From positions 3,841,256 through 3,905,255 of the forward strand of contig NZ_AP018227.1 of NCBI RefSeq assembly GCF_002368095.1: a stretch of 64,000 bases of DNA, in the 5' to 3' direction. The notes under the pieces are model-generated. The model was given only the letters and a program-made list of their open reading frames with translations. It did not search any database and was not told the DNA's origin. The position numbers were made by a program, and so were the translations under genes. This document shows positions 45,177-54,798 of the stretch, one piece after another (the stretch's first letter is position 1; each line of letters starts with the position of its first letter). Origin of the DNA: Calothrix parasitica NIES-267. Lineage in GTDB: Bacteria > Cyanobacteriota > Cyanobacteriia > Cyanobacteriales > Nostocaceae.

Positions 45177-47756
45177 ATGATTTATCTTTTTCAAAAACGT
45201 CGCTGGCTGTATATTAGCCTCAGTTTATTTAGTCTATTTTCGGTTATCTTATTACCTATATTTTGGAATATCAATTCTGTTATTGCTTATGAAGGAAATC
45301 CTTCAAATCTAGCTGTTAAGCAAGCAGAATCTGTAACATTAAATCCATTAGAACAAGGAAGAAATCTTTATCGTCAAGGACGTTTTGCGGAAGCTGCTAA
45401 TGTTTGGCAGAGTGGAGCTAAACAATATCAAATGCAGAACGATACTTTAAATCAAGCTTTAAGTTTGAGCTATCTTTCTCTAGCTCAACAAGAACTCCAG
45501 CAGCTAGATAATTCACAAACATCAGTTAGTAAAGCTTTGGAATTATTAAAAACTGTCAAACCCGCAGCAAATGCAATTGTTTGGGCACAGGTATTGAATA
45601 CTCAAGCTGGTTTACAGTTACATGCTGGGAAAGCTAATTCAGCATTAGAAAGCTGGAAGCAAGCACAGAAATATTATTCGCTTGCAAAAGATGATGTCGG
45701 AAGTTTGGGTAGTCAAATAAATCAGGCTCAAGCTTTACAAAGTATGGGGTTTTATCGTCGCTCTAAAAAACAGTTAGAAGCGATAAATCAAAATTTAAAA
45801 AAAATGTCAGACTCGGAAATTAAGGTCAGCGGTTTGCGAAGTCTTGGAGTCACTTTACAGTCGATGGGAATTTCTAAAGAGAGTCAAGAAGTTCTGATCC
45901 AAAGTTATAAAACTGCGGAAAAAATTAATGCAGAGAATCAAGTCAGCAGTATTTTACAAACTTTAGGTAAAACTGCTGTTGATTTAGAAGACCCCGACGA
46001 TGCTTTGCTGTTCTTTGAAGAAGCAGAAAAAGTAGCGAAAAATCCTCAAGATAAATTACAGTCGCGTTTAAAACAGTTTAAATTATTTGCCGATTACGGT
46101 GTTAATTCTCGTGCAATTGCTTTAGCTCCCCAACTTTTTCAAGAACTAAAAGAACTACCTCCAAGCAGAACATCTCTTTATAGTAGAATTAATTTTATTG
46201 CTGCTTTTGCTAAGCTAGAAAATCCCCTACAGCTAATACCTTTGAACGATTTGGCTAAAATGTTGGCAAAAACTGTCAAAGAAGCAAGAGAAATCGAAGA
46301 TAAGCAAGCAGAAGCATATGCTCTCAAACAGTGGGGTGAGTTTTATCGCTTTACACGACAGTTTTCAGAAGCAGAAAAGTTAACTCAGCAGTCTTTAGAT
46401 ATAGCTCGTCAACTGCAATCAGAAGATATCATTGCTCAATCAGCTTGGGAATTAGGACGTTTACATAAAGAGCAAAATAAAAAGAAACAAGCAATTGCTA
46501 ACTATACCGAAGCCGTAAATGCTCTCAAAGCAATTCGTACAGATTTAGTAGCGGTAAATTCTGACGTACAGTTTTCCTTTCGGGAAAGCGTAGAACCAGT
46601 TTATAGAGAGTTGGTGGGACTATTACTCGAAGATAAACCCAGTCAAGATAATCTAGTTAAAGCTAGAGATTTGATTGAATCCTTACAGGTTGCAGAATTA
46701 GATAACTTTTTACGAGAAGCTTGTCTGGATAAAGCCCAACAAATTGACCAAATTGATAAATCAGCAACGGTAGTTTATCCGATTATCCTCGAAGACCGTT
46801 TAGCAGTTATATATTCTAAAACCGGACAGCCACTCTCTTATAGCATTATCAATGAATCCCAAGAAAAAGTCGAAACAACTTTAAGACAACTATCAGCCGC
46901 TTTAAACCCAGTATCGCAAATACAACAACGCAACCGTTTGTCCAAACAAGTTTATGATTGGTTGATTAGTCCCTTAGAAGCTAAATTCGATTTAAAAGAT
47001 ACTAAAAACTTAGTATTCGTTTTAGATGGCTTATTCCGGAATATACCGATGTCAGCGCTTTACGACGGTCAGCAATATTTGATTGAAAAATATGCCGTCA
47101 CCCTTTCACCTGGATTGCAATTAATGCAAGGAACATCTTTAAAAGCAAATAATATCAAAGCAGTTGTTGCTGGTATTAGTGAAGCTCGTCGTGGATTTAG
47201 TGCGCTTCCAGGAGTGAAATCTGAAGTAAAACAAATCTCAGATAAAGTAAATTCTACTTCTACTTTACTCAACGATAATCTGACAGAAGCCAGTCTTTCG
47301 GCAAAATTAAAAAGTGGTTCTGCGAACGTGGTTCACCTCGCAACTCACGGACAATTTAGTTCTCGTTTAGACGACACATTCTTACTTACTTGGGATGGAC
47401 AGATTAACATCAAAGAACTTTCAGAGCTATTGCGAAATCGACAAAGTAGAAAATCTCAAAGCATTGATTTATTAGTCTTAAGCGCCTGCGACACAGCAGC
47501 AGGAGACAATCGCGCAGTCTTAGGTTTAGCAGGCTTAGCAGTCAAATCCGGAGCACGTTCCACCATCGCTTCTTTGTGGCCAGTAAAAGACCAAGCCACA
47601 GTTAGTCTAATGAATAGCTTTTACGAAAACCTACTCAAATCAGGAACCACAAAAGCAGAAGCTCTCAGACAGGCCCAGATAAACATGATGAAAAAAACCG
47701 ATTTCAAAGAACCGTTCTTCTGGTCTGCGTTTGTTCTAGTTGGAAATTGGGTATAG
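45177..47756 (+). CDS. TPR-CHAT caspase-like protease
   Basis: 859 aa. Signal anchor at residues 10-36 (WLYISLSLFSLFSVILLPIFW), so it is probably exported or membrane-tethered. Residues ~55-460 are tetratricopeptide-like repeats (EQGRNLYRQGRFAEAANVW; EAYALKQWGEFYRFTRQFSEAEKL). The C-terminal ~320 residues form a CHAT domain with an intact catalytic pair: H724 in HLATHGQF and C771 in VLSACDTAAGDN, plus GLAGLAVKSGARSTIASLWPV. CHAT domains are caspase/separase-like cysteine peptidases. Cyanobacterial genomes often place such genes next to TPS exoproteins, so it may process or control them; that is inference. Confidence 0.93.
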   Translation: MIYLFQKRRWLYISLSLFSLFSVILLPIFWNINSVIAYEGNPSNLAVKQAESVTLNPLEQGRNLYRQGRFAEAANVWQSGAKQYQMQNDTLNQALSLSYLSLAQQELQQLDNSQTSVSKALELLKTVKPAANAIVWAQVLNTQAGLQLHAGKANSALESWKQAQKYYSLAKDDVGSLGSQINQAQALQSMGFYRRSKKQLEAINQNLKKMSDSEIKVSGLRSLGVTLQSMGISKESQEVLIQSYKTAEKINAENQVSSILQTLGKTAVDLEDPDDALLFFEEAEKVAKNPQDKLQSRLKQFKLFADYGVNSRAIALAPQLFQELKELPPSRTSLYSRINFIAAFAKLENPLQLIPLNDLAKMLAKTVKEAREIEDKQAEAYALKQWGEFYRFTRQFSEAEKLTQQSLDIARQLQSEDIIAQSAWELGRLHKEQNKKKQAIANYTEAVNALKAIRTDLVAVNSDVQFSFRESVEPVYRELVGLLLEDKPSQDNLVKARDLIESLQVAELDNFLREACLDKAQQIDQIDKSATVVYPIILEDRLAVIYSKTGQPLSYSIINESQEKVETTLRQLSAALNPVSQIQQRNRLSKQVYDWLISPLEAKFDLKDTKNLVFVLDGLFRNIPMSALYDGQQYLIEKYAVTLSPGLQLMQGTSLKANNIKAVVAGISEARRGFSALPGVKSEVKQISDKVNSTSTLLNDNLTEASLSAKLKSGSANVVHLATHGQFSSRLDDTFLLTWDGQINIKELSELLRNRQSRKSQSIDLLVLSACDTAAGDNRAVLGLAGLAVKSGARSTIASLWPVKDQATVSLMNSFYENLLKSGTTKAEALRQAQINMMKKTDFKEPFFWSAFVLVGNWV

Positions 47757-48029
47757 ATGGGATGGGGGATGGGTAATTGGTTATTGGCTATTGGTTATTT
47801 CCAACTCATACCTCCTTACTCCCTATATATTAATTAACCTCAATATACGTAATTTCTTCAGTACAAAAATGAAGTAATCTTTTTAAAATATAAATAGACT
47901 TTTTTATTTAAGCTTGTTTTAAAAAAGCTATTTTCGAGGATTTTCTAAGATTTTATATTGTTTGAACCTTTCGAGCAGCTATTGATAAAAAATTGCTAAA
48001 GTCATCTACTCTTCAATAACAGGTTAAAA

Positions 48030-49508
48030 ATGAAACAAAAAATACTTACTACTAGTTTAGGGTTTGCTTTGATTGCTAGCGCAGCATGGATACCACCACA
48101 AAAGGCTCTTGCTGTATCGTTCAGTTCCCCAACAGAAAGCAGCGCTCCCCAAAGGTCTACTGGTGGAGCATCCCGCACAATATTCCAAAATGGGACTGCT
48201 CCCCAAAGGTCTACTGGTGGAGCATCCCGCACAATATTCCAAAATGGGACTGCTCCCCAAAGGTCTACTGGTGGAGCATCCCGCACAATATTCCAAAATG
48301 GGACTGCTCCCCAAAGGTCTACTGGTGGAGCATCCCGCACAATATTCCAAAATGGGACTGCTCCCCAAAGGTCTACTGGTGGAGCTTCCCGCACAATATT
48401 CCAAAATGGGACTGCTCCCCAAAGGTCTACTGGTGGAGCATCTCGCACAATATTCCAAAATGGGACTGCTCCCCAAAGGTCTACTGGTGGAGCTTCCCGC
48501 ACAGTCTTTCAAAATGGGACTGCTCCCCAAAGGTCTACTGGTGGAGGTTCCCGCACAATATTCCAAAACGGGTCGGCTCCCCAAAGGTCTGTTGGTGGAG
48601 GTTCTCGCACAATATTCCAAAACGGGTCGGCTCCCCAAAGGTCTGTTGGTGGAGGTTCTCGCACAATATTCCAAAATGGGTCGGCTCCCCAAAGGTCTGT
48701 TGGTGGAGGTTCTCGCACCATATTTCAAAACGGGTCGGCTCCCCAAAGGTCTGTTGGTGGAGGTTCTCGCACCATATTTCAAAACGGGTCGGCTCCCCAA
48801 AGGTCTGTTGGTGGAGGTTCTCGCACAATATTTCAAAACGGGACTGCTCCCCAAAGGTCTGTTGGTGGAGGTTCTCGCACAATATTCCAAAATGGGACTG
48901 CTCCCCAAAGGTCTGTTGGTGGAGGTTCTCGCGATGGTCGTCGCTATTTGAATCAACCAGATATTACAGCAGAACAACCTGCGGCTATTTTGGCACTTTT
49001 ACCTCAAGGCTACTATGGGAAAACAATTTCCCAACATGCTGAAATTCTTGTTTACGTACCTCAATCGGCAGCAAGAGATAGTGTTTTTAGTTTAAAGGAT
49101 ACTCAAGGAAATACTGTACATGAAATGAATGTACCAATCTCAGGACAGCCTGAAATTATTTCTATCAAAGCTTCAACTAAATTAGAAATAGACAAAGAAT
49201 ATAAGTGGTTTTTAGCATTGAAAACTGATGGACAACTGAGTGCTAGAACACCTTATGTTAATGGTTGGATTAAGCGGATTAGACCTAATCAAACAGTAAA
49301 AGCATCAATGCAGCAGCCAGATTTACTCCAGCGAGTTGAAACTTTTGCTGAGCAAGGTATTTGGTATGACTGCGTAGCAACTTTAGCTAAGTTACGAGCT
49401 ACCCAACCAAACAACCAAAATCTAAAGGAAGAATGGTTAGAATTACTTGAATCTGTTGGACTAAATCAGATTAAAAAAGCTCCTATAGTGGCTTTTAATC
49501 GATTTTAG
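48030..49508 (+). CDS. DUF928 protein with a 14-fold expanded N-terminal repeat
   Basis: 492 aa. Signal peptide 1-29 (TTSLGFALIASAAWIPPQKALA). Residues 39-290 are 14 tandem 18-residue units of the type APQRS(T/V)GG(A/G)SRTIFQNG(T/S), plus a partial 15th unit to about 301. The DUF928 domain follows (QPAAILALLPQGYYGKTIS, AEILVYVPQ, YKWFLAL, PYVNGWIKRI, EQGIWYDCVATLAKLR). DUF928 proteins normally have one short R..GGGSR-type motif in front of the domain, as I recall; here it is multiplied. The family is found beside CHAT and TPS genes in cyanobacteria; function unknown, periplasmic or surface by its signal peptide. Confidence 0.88.
   Translation: MKQKILTTSLGFALIASAAWIPPQKALAVSFSSPTESSAPQRSTGGASRTIFQNGTAPQRSTGGASRTIFQNGTAPQRSTGGASRTIFQNGTAPQRSTGGASRTIFQNGTAPQRSTGGASRTIFQNGTAPQRSTGGASRTIFQNGTAPQRSTGGASRTVFQNGTAPQRSTGGGSRTIFQNGSAPQRSVGGGSRTIFQNGSAPQRSVGGGSRTIFQNGSAPQRSVGGGSRTIFQNGSAPQRSVGGGSRTIFQNGSAPQRSVGGGSRTIFQNGTAPQRSVGGGSRTIFQNGTAPQRSVGGGSRDGRRYLNQPDITAEQPAAILALLPQGYYGKTISQHAEILVYVPQSAARDSVFSLKDTQGNTVHEMNVPISGQPEIISIKASTKLEIDKEYKWFLALKTDGQLSARTPYVNGWIKRIRPNQTVKASMQQPDLLQRVETFAEQGIWYDCVATLAKLRATQPNNQNLKEEWLELLESVGLNQIKKAPIVAFNRF
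48144..48932 (+). repeat. Fourteen 54-bp in-frame tandem repeats plus a partial unit
   Basis: Units start every 54 bp from 48144 to 48846, with a 33-bp partial unit at 48900. Units 1-7 read STGGAS, unit 8 STGGGS, units 9-15 SVGGGS, so two homogenised blocks meet at unit 8. There are no stop codons in several other frames simply because the unit length is a multiple of three. Confidence 0.95.
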
Positions 49509-49879
49509 ATATTAGATTCTTGATTATGTTCCCAAGTAGACGGTTCTATAGTTGAAACCGTCTTTTCTTATTTAATAAAAAAAGAGAGAAGAGACTAGTA
49601 CCGCTTCGCGGAAGTAAGAAGTAAAAAGTAAGAGGTAGCGGAAATTGCGGTCTTGGGGGTTTCCCCCAAGACCAAATTTCCAAGACAAAAAGTTTGATAT
49701 CTGGGGCTTTTCAGCTATTTTGAATGGTTGCCTTATTTAAGCCGTGATGTACTAGGGAGTTAGGAGTTAAGAGTTAGGAGTTAAGAGTTAAGAGTTAGGA
49801 GCTATGAGTTAATAATAAATATTCACCAATTACCAATTACCAATTACAAATTCCCAATCCCCTAAAATATATAATATTT
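49509..49879. other. Intergenic region with terminator, G/C hairpin and heptamer repeats
   Basis: No gene. It contains a terminator (49538-49569), a hairpin with 11-bp arms GGTCTTGGGGG / CCCCCAAGACC and a TTT loop (49649-49673), and a GAGTTAG/AAGAGTT heptamer tract (49757-49802). Confidence 0.6.
49538..49569 (+). terminator. Rho-independent terminator of the DUF928 gene
   Basis: Arms AGACGGTT / AACCGTCT with a 10-nt loop, followed by TTTCTTATTT, 30 bp after the stop codon. Confidence 0.75.
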
Positions 49880-52750
49880 ATGTGGCATAAAATAAAGTCT
49901 TTTTTTCAACGCAATAAAAGCATTTTTTTTATTACTCCTACCGTAACTTTAGCTGTTATCGCTGCACAGGAGATAGGATTATTTAAGTTATCGGAATGGC
50001 AAACTAGAGATTTATTTTTTAGTTTGCGCTCTCAATTAGAAAGTAAATCGGATTTAGCTACAAAAATTGTAGTAGTAACTATTGATGAAAAAGATATTCA
50101 GTCTGTAGGAAAATGGCCAATTCCTGATGATTCACTTGCTGATTTAATTGACAAAATTAGGAAACAAAATCCCCGCGCTATTGGTTTAGATTTATACCGA
50201 GATTTACCAGAAGGAGAAGGACACGAACAATTAGTTAAAGTATTCCAAACTACTCCTAACTTATTCGGAATAGAAAAAATTATTGGAGAAAAAGTTAAGC
50301 CACCACCAGCGTTGAAAAAAAAGGGACAGGTAGGTTTAGCTGACTTAATTTTAGATGGCGATCGCCACGTGCGTCGTGCTTTATTAACTGCTGTGGATAA
50401 AAGCGATAACAATGCTGACAAAGTAGGTTTGGGAACTCTTGTTGCTTTGAAATATCTGGAAAAGGAAGGAATTAAATTAGAAGCTGTAAACCAAGAAGAA
50501 AAAAAATACAAATTAGGTAAACAAATTCACGTACCGCTAAAAATAGGAGAAGCTGGTTATAAGGAAGAAGACGATTTAGGTGGATATCAAATATTACTCA
50601 ACTGGTACGGCTCAGAACAAGCATTTACCAGGGTAACAATGCGCGATATCATAAACGAGAAAATACCGAAAGACATGATGCGCGACTCTATGGTATTCAT
50701 TGGTTCAACCGCTTCAAGCACCAATGACTTCTTTGCTACTCCTTTTAGTTCTTCTCGGTTCAATTCTTCTTGGTTCAGTTCTTCTTCATTAACTACCGGA
50801 AATCCAACTCCAGGAGTTGTTATTCATGCCAACATAGCATTGCAATTAGTCCGTGGAGCTATAGAAGGAAACAGAAATTTATATGGTTTTTCAACAATAA
50901 ATTTTTATCTGTGGATAGGTTTATATGCAAGTATCGGCTCTATTGGTAGTTGTTTTTTAGCAAGTTCTAATAAAAAAAAGCTTCTTCCAGGAGGAAATAT
51001 TTTATGGTCAACAATAGGAATTAGTATAGGTTTAATTGGTGGTAGCTACTGGATGTTTGTGCAGGGTTTTTTTATACCACTCACTCCAGCTTTAGCAACT
51101 CTAATTAGTAGTGTAATTGCCACAACTAATGCTTACAAGCAAAAAAGGCTAGAGGAAACTAACCATCAGCTAGAAGCTGCTAATAAACAGTTAGAAAATG
51201 CCAACGATAAATTATTAGATTACTCTAAAACATTAGAAATAAAAGTAGAAGAAAGAACTCACGACTTAAAAGAAGCAAAGCTTGCTGCTGATAGCGCAAA
51301 TCAGGCTAAAAGTGATTTTTTAGCGAATATGAGTCACGAGTTACGCACCCCGCTTAATGGTATTCTTGGCTATGCTCAAGTATTAGAAAGAAAACAGGAT
51401 ATCACCGGAAAAAATTTAGAAAGCATAGGTATTATTCATCAATGTGGTTCGCACCTACTGATGTTAATTAATGATATTTTAGACCTTTCTAAAATTGAAG
51501 CTCGTAAGTTAGAATTATTCCCCAGTACCGTTCATTTATCAAATTTTTTGAATGGTGTTATCGAAATATGTCGGATTAGAGCCGAGCAAAAAGGTATTTC
51601 ATTCAATGTTGTTTTAGATGACAATTTACCCGTTGCTGTAGAAGTTGATGAAAAACGCTTACGACAAGTACTGATTAACTTAATGGGTAATGCGATTAAA
51701 TTTACTGATGAAGGTGGAGTTACTCTCAGAGTTAATCGTCTCAAACAAGAGAATATAGACATAGATAAAAATAGCTCTTCTTGCACAATTAACTTCCGTA
51801 TTGAAGATACTGGTGTGGGTATGTCACCAGAGCAATTACAGAAAATTTTTAAACCTTTCGAGCAGGTTGGTGATGCAGGAAAGCGACCCGATGGTACAGG
51901 TTTAGGACTAACCATCAGTCAAAGAATTACAGCTTTGATGGACAGCGAAATCAAAGTAGAAAGCAGTCTGGGTGAAGGAAGTACTTTCTCCGTTCAACTG
52001 AATTTACCAATTAATAATGAATATGCATCAGAAATAATTGCGAATCAACAAAAAATTATTGGTATTAAAGGGAAGATACCGCAAATTCTGATTGTCGAAG
52101 ACGAGAAAAATCACCTGAGCGTATTAAAAAACTTACTACAATCAATTAACTTTCGTACTCTAGAAGCAAACGATGGTGTAGAAGGGCTAAAATTAGCAAC
52201 CGAAAATAATCCAGATGTAATTTTACTGGATTTAGCAATGCCTAACATGGATGGTTTTGAACTGATGGTCAAACTGCAAAGCAATCCTCAAACATCTTCT
52301 ATTCCAATAATAGTTTCCAGCGCTAGCGTCTTTGATGAAGATAGACAGCGTAGCTTAGAAGCAGGAGCAAAAACCTTCTTACCCAAACCCTTACAAGTAG
52401 AAGAATTAACTAAGACATTAGAAAATCTCTTAGATGTGGAATGGATTTACGATAAACCAAGCTCAAAACTTGTAAATAATCCATCATCTGAATTATCCTC
52501 TTTCAAAGAAAATGGCGACCGTCAAACTGAGATAATTGCTCCATCAGAAGAAATCATCCAGCAACTATATCATTTCGCAATGATGGGTGATATTCCAGCA
52601 ATTGAGGGAATACTAGAAGAAATCGCAGCTAAAGATAAACAGCTATTAGGTTTCGCAGAAGAAATAAATAAGCTTGCTGCTACTTTCCAAACTGCGAAGA
52701 TTCGTAAATTTCTCAAAAAGTTTCTGAATACGGAGTCCACCCAAAAATGA
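49880..52750 (+). CDS. CHASE2-domain hybrid sensor histidine kinase
   Basis: 956 aa. N-terminal membrane helix, extracytoplasmic CHASE2 domain (about 35-300; [34 protein letters not shown]), three membrane helices to ~410, coiled coil, HisKA with H486 in [16 protein letters not shown], HATPase ([33 protein letters not shown]) and a receiver domain with phospho-acceptor D784 ([13 protein letters not shown]). The tail ([23 protein letters not shown]) is common in cyanobacterial hybrid kinases. Its stop overlaps the start of the next gene (ATGA), so the two form a phosphorelay unit. Position beside TPS/CHAT/DUF928 genes suggests it senses a surface signal; the ligand is unknown. Confidence 0.95.
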   Translation: MWHKIKSFFQRNKSIFFITPTVTLAVIAAQEIGLFKLSEWQTRDLFFSLRSQLESKSDLATKIVVVTIDEKDIQSVGKWPIPDDSLADLIDKIRKQNPRAIGLDLYRDLPEGEGHEQLVKVFQTTPNLFGIEKIIGEKVKPPPALKKKGQVGLADLILDGDRHVRRALLTAVDKSDNNADKVGLGTLVALKYLEKEGIKLEAVNQEEKKYKLGKQIHVPLKIGEAGYKEEDDLGGYQILLNWYGSEQAFTRVTMRDIINEKIPKDMMRDSMVFIGSTASSTNDFFATPFSSSRFNSSWFSSSSLTTGNPTPGVVIHANIALQLVRGAIEGNRNLYGFSTINFYLWIGLYASIGSIGSCFLASSNKKKLLPGGNILWSTIGISIGLIGGSYWMFVQGFFIPLTPALATLISSVIATTNAYKQKRLEETNHQLEAANKQLENANDKLLDYSKTLEIKVEERTHDLKEAKLAADSANQAKSDFLANMSHELRTPLNGILGYAQVLERKQDITGKNLESIGIIHQCGSHLLMLINDILDLSKIEARKLELFPSTVHLSNFLNGVIEICRIRAEQKGISFNVVLDDNLPVAVEVDEKRLRQVLINLMGNAIKFTDEGGVTLRVNRLKQENIDIDKNSSSCTINFRIEDTGVGMSPEQLQKIFKPFEQVGDAGKRPDGTGLGLTISQRITALMDSEIKVESSLGEGSTFSVQLNLPINNEYASEIIANQQKIIGIKGKIPQILIVEDEKNHLSVLKNLLQSINFRTLEANDGVEGLKLATENNPDVILLDLAMPNMDGFELMVKLQSNPQTSSIPIIVSSASVFDEDRQRSLEAGAKTFLPKPLQVEELTKTLENLLDVEWIYDKPSSKLVNNPSSELSSFKENGDRQTEIIAPSEEIIQQLYHFAMMGDIPAIEGILEEIAAKDKQLLGFAEEINKLAATFQTAKIRKFLKKFLNTESTQK

Positions 52751-54045
52751 ACGATATTTTATCCCAAACAATGCATATTCTCTTGGTTGACGACAATCCA
52801 ACCAATCTCAAAGTACTATTTGAAGCTATAGGTGGTTATGGGTGGAAAGCACTAATGGCCACTGATGGAGAATCAGCAATCGAACAAGCAGAATACGCTA
52901 AACCCGATTTAATTCTTCTTGATGTAATGATGCCAGGAATTGATGGATTTGAAACCTGTCGTAGGTTAAAAGCTAATCCTAGAACCGAAAATATTCCCAT
53001 TATCTTCATGACTGCTCTTTCCGACACTACAGACAAAGTTAAAGGTTTGGAAATTGGTGCAGTTGACTACATAACAAAACCCTTTCAGCAAGAAGAAGTT
53101 ATTGCTCGATTAAAACTACATTTAAGACTTTCTATACTCAACCGTAAACTCGAACAACAAGTACAACAGCGGACTACAGAATTAACTCAATCTGTAGAAC
53201 AGCTGCAACAAGCGCAATTACAATTAATTCAAAGTGAAAAAATGTCTACTTTGGGACAACTTGTTGCAGGTATCGGACACGAAATTAATAACCCAATTGG
53301 TTTTATTGCTGGAAGTTGTGCCAATATCGAAGAATACATCAGTGATATTTTTAGTTTAGTAGAGCTTCAGCAGGAAAAGTTATCGGATTCAGAAGATGAA
53401 GAAATTGAAGAACTTATTGAAGAAATAGACTTAGAATATTTGAAAGAGGATTTACCCAAACTGATGAAATCAATGCGTCAGGGAATCACTCGTCTAAAAG
53501 ACATTAGCTTATCTCTAAGAACTTTTGCTCGTGCTGATAATGCATCCAAAGTAGAGTATCAGATTCACGAAGGATTAAATAGTACTTTAATGCTGCTCAA
53601 ACATCGGCTTAAAGATATAGGAGAACGCCCAAAAATTCATATAATTAAAAACTATAGCGAACTACCACCAATTAACTGCTATCCCGGACAATTAAATCAG
53701 GTATTTATGAATATTATTGCTAATGCAATTGATGCATTTGACGATTTGCATAAAAAACCCGAAGAACAAATAGCTACTTCACAATACAGCATCACAATTA
53801 CAACATCTGTAGATTCCGCAGAAAATACCGTGTCAATTTGCATTGAAGATAACGCTTTGGGTATGCTTCCTGAAATACAATCTCGAATTTTTGAGCAATC
53901 TTTTACAACTAAACCCGTAGGAAAAGGAACCGGATTAGGATTAGCAATTAGTCGTCAAATTATAGTCGATAAACACAGCGGAAAAATAGATTGTTTATCA
54001 ACTCCTGAACAAGGTACTAAATTTATAATTACTTTAGCAATTTAA
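52747..54045 (+). CDS. Response regulator-histidine kinase (REC-HisKA-HATPase)
   Basis: 432 aa, soluble. Receiver domain at residues 11-128 with phospho-acceptor D59 ([14 protein letters not shown]) and [11 protein letters not shown] after the conserved Lys. A coiled coil leads to a kinase domain with H178 in [18 protein letters not shown], then N-box [14 protein letters not shown] and G-box [14 protein letters not shown]. The D-box reads EDNALGM, where most kinases have D.G.G. Its ATG overlaps the stop of the CHASE2 kinase by 4 bp, so translation is coupled and phosphate transfer from that kinase is likely. No DNA-binding output domain is present in either protein; the final target is unknown. 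Confidence 0.94.
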   Translation: MNDILSQTMHILLVDDNPTNLKVLFEAIGGYGWKALMATDGESAIEQAEYAKPDLILLDVMMPGIDGFETCRRLKANPRTENIPIIFMTALSDTTDKVKGLEIGAVDYITKPFQQEEVIARLKLHLRLSILNRKLEQQVQQRTTELTQSVEQLQQAQLQLIQSEKMSTLGQLVAGIGHEINNPIGFIAGSCANIEEYISDIFSLVELQQEKLSDSEDEEIEELIEEIDLEYLKEDLPKLMKSMRQGITRLKDISLSLRTFARADNASKVEYQIHEGLNSTLMLLKHRLKDIGERPKIHIIKNYSELPPINCYPGQLNQVFMNIIANAIDAFDDLHKKPEEQIATSQYSITITTSVDSAENTVSICIEDNALGMLPEIQSRIFEQSFTTKPVGKGTGLGLAISRQIIVDKHSGKIDCLSTPEQGTKFIITLAI

Positions 54046-54121
54046 GTTTGATTTCAAGTAGTTGGGTATATTTGATATAAACAAGTTAATATTTTTTTTA
54101 ATTTTGGATAGACAGTATTTC

Positions 54122-54150
54122 TGGTAATTGGTAATTGGTAATTGGTAATT
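54122..54150. repeat. TGGTAAT heptamer repeat
   Basis: Four consecutive TGGTAAT-type units, as at 20644-20702. Confidence 0.7.
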
Positions 54151-54302
54151 GCTCAAAAATCTTAATTATACAAAGGCAATAAGCATTATAAATTCAGATT
54201 TATCGTAGATACTATTCCCAATGCCCAATGCCCAATTTCCAAAGCCAAATTACCTGTCTTGAAAAGTTGCTTTTAGGGGTTCCCCCAAGACCGTACTTTC
54301 CG

Positions 54303-54539
54303 CTATTCTCTCTTACCTTCCTTGAGCTTATACTCATTTTTAAGTAATAATTTTTTAGTCGTAAATAAGACTACACATAATAGCAGAACTTGGATTTCCC
54401 AAGGTGCTAAAATCAAGCTCAAAACAAGACTAATAATTCCAAATAAGCCAACTAGATATCCCACTTCGTCGTTACATCTATTGTAAATATAGCTAGTAAT
54501 TACACAGATAGAAAGTGGAATAAGAAAAAACAAAGCCAT
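54303..54539 (-). CDS. Small two-to-three-helix membrane protein
   Basis: 78 aa, almost entirely hydrophobic (MALFFLIPLSICVITSYIY; YLVGLFGIISLVLSLIL; VLLLCVVLFTT) with a charged C-terminus KNEYKLKEGKRE. No family recognised. It is convergent with the response-regulator kinase and divergent from tex. A G/C repeat (GGGGTTCCCCCAAGACC, 54276-54292) abuts the stop. Confidence 0.65.
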   Translation of the reverse strand: MALFFLIPLSICVITSYIYNRCNDEVGYLVGLFGIISLVLSLILAPWEIQVLLLCVVLFTTKKLLLKNEYKLKEGKRE

Positions 54540-54798
54540 CTTCTCTCTACTCCGAATTCAAAGCATTTGCTTTTATACAAATGTGATAAAGCTGCGGCAA
54601 GGAGCATATGTAACTAATGTTACACGTTATCGCATTTTGCTGCAACACCTTGCTTATACAAACAGTTCGTCGGATTAATAATCCGAATGTTTTCTTATGG
54701 TTTGGTATATTAGCTTATCACTATATATTAATGCCCCCAAAATAATATAGGGCGTAAAATTACCTTTTATGTAGTGTTCCTTTAAGAATCGCAGAATA

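Noticed and set aside
48144..48932. CRISPR array
   Set aside because: Units are contiguous 54-bp direct repeats without spacers and lie in frame inside a gene.
48057..49042. Long open frames in three other phases and antisense across the DUF928 repeats (292-318 codons)
   Set aside because: They result from a 54-bp unit without stop codons in those phases. Only the frame 48030-49508 has a signal peptide and a recognisable domain.
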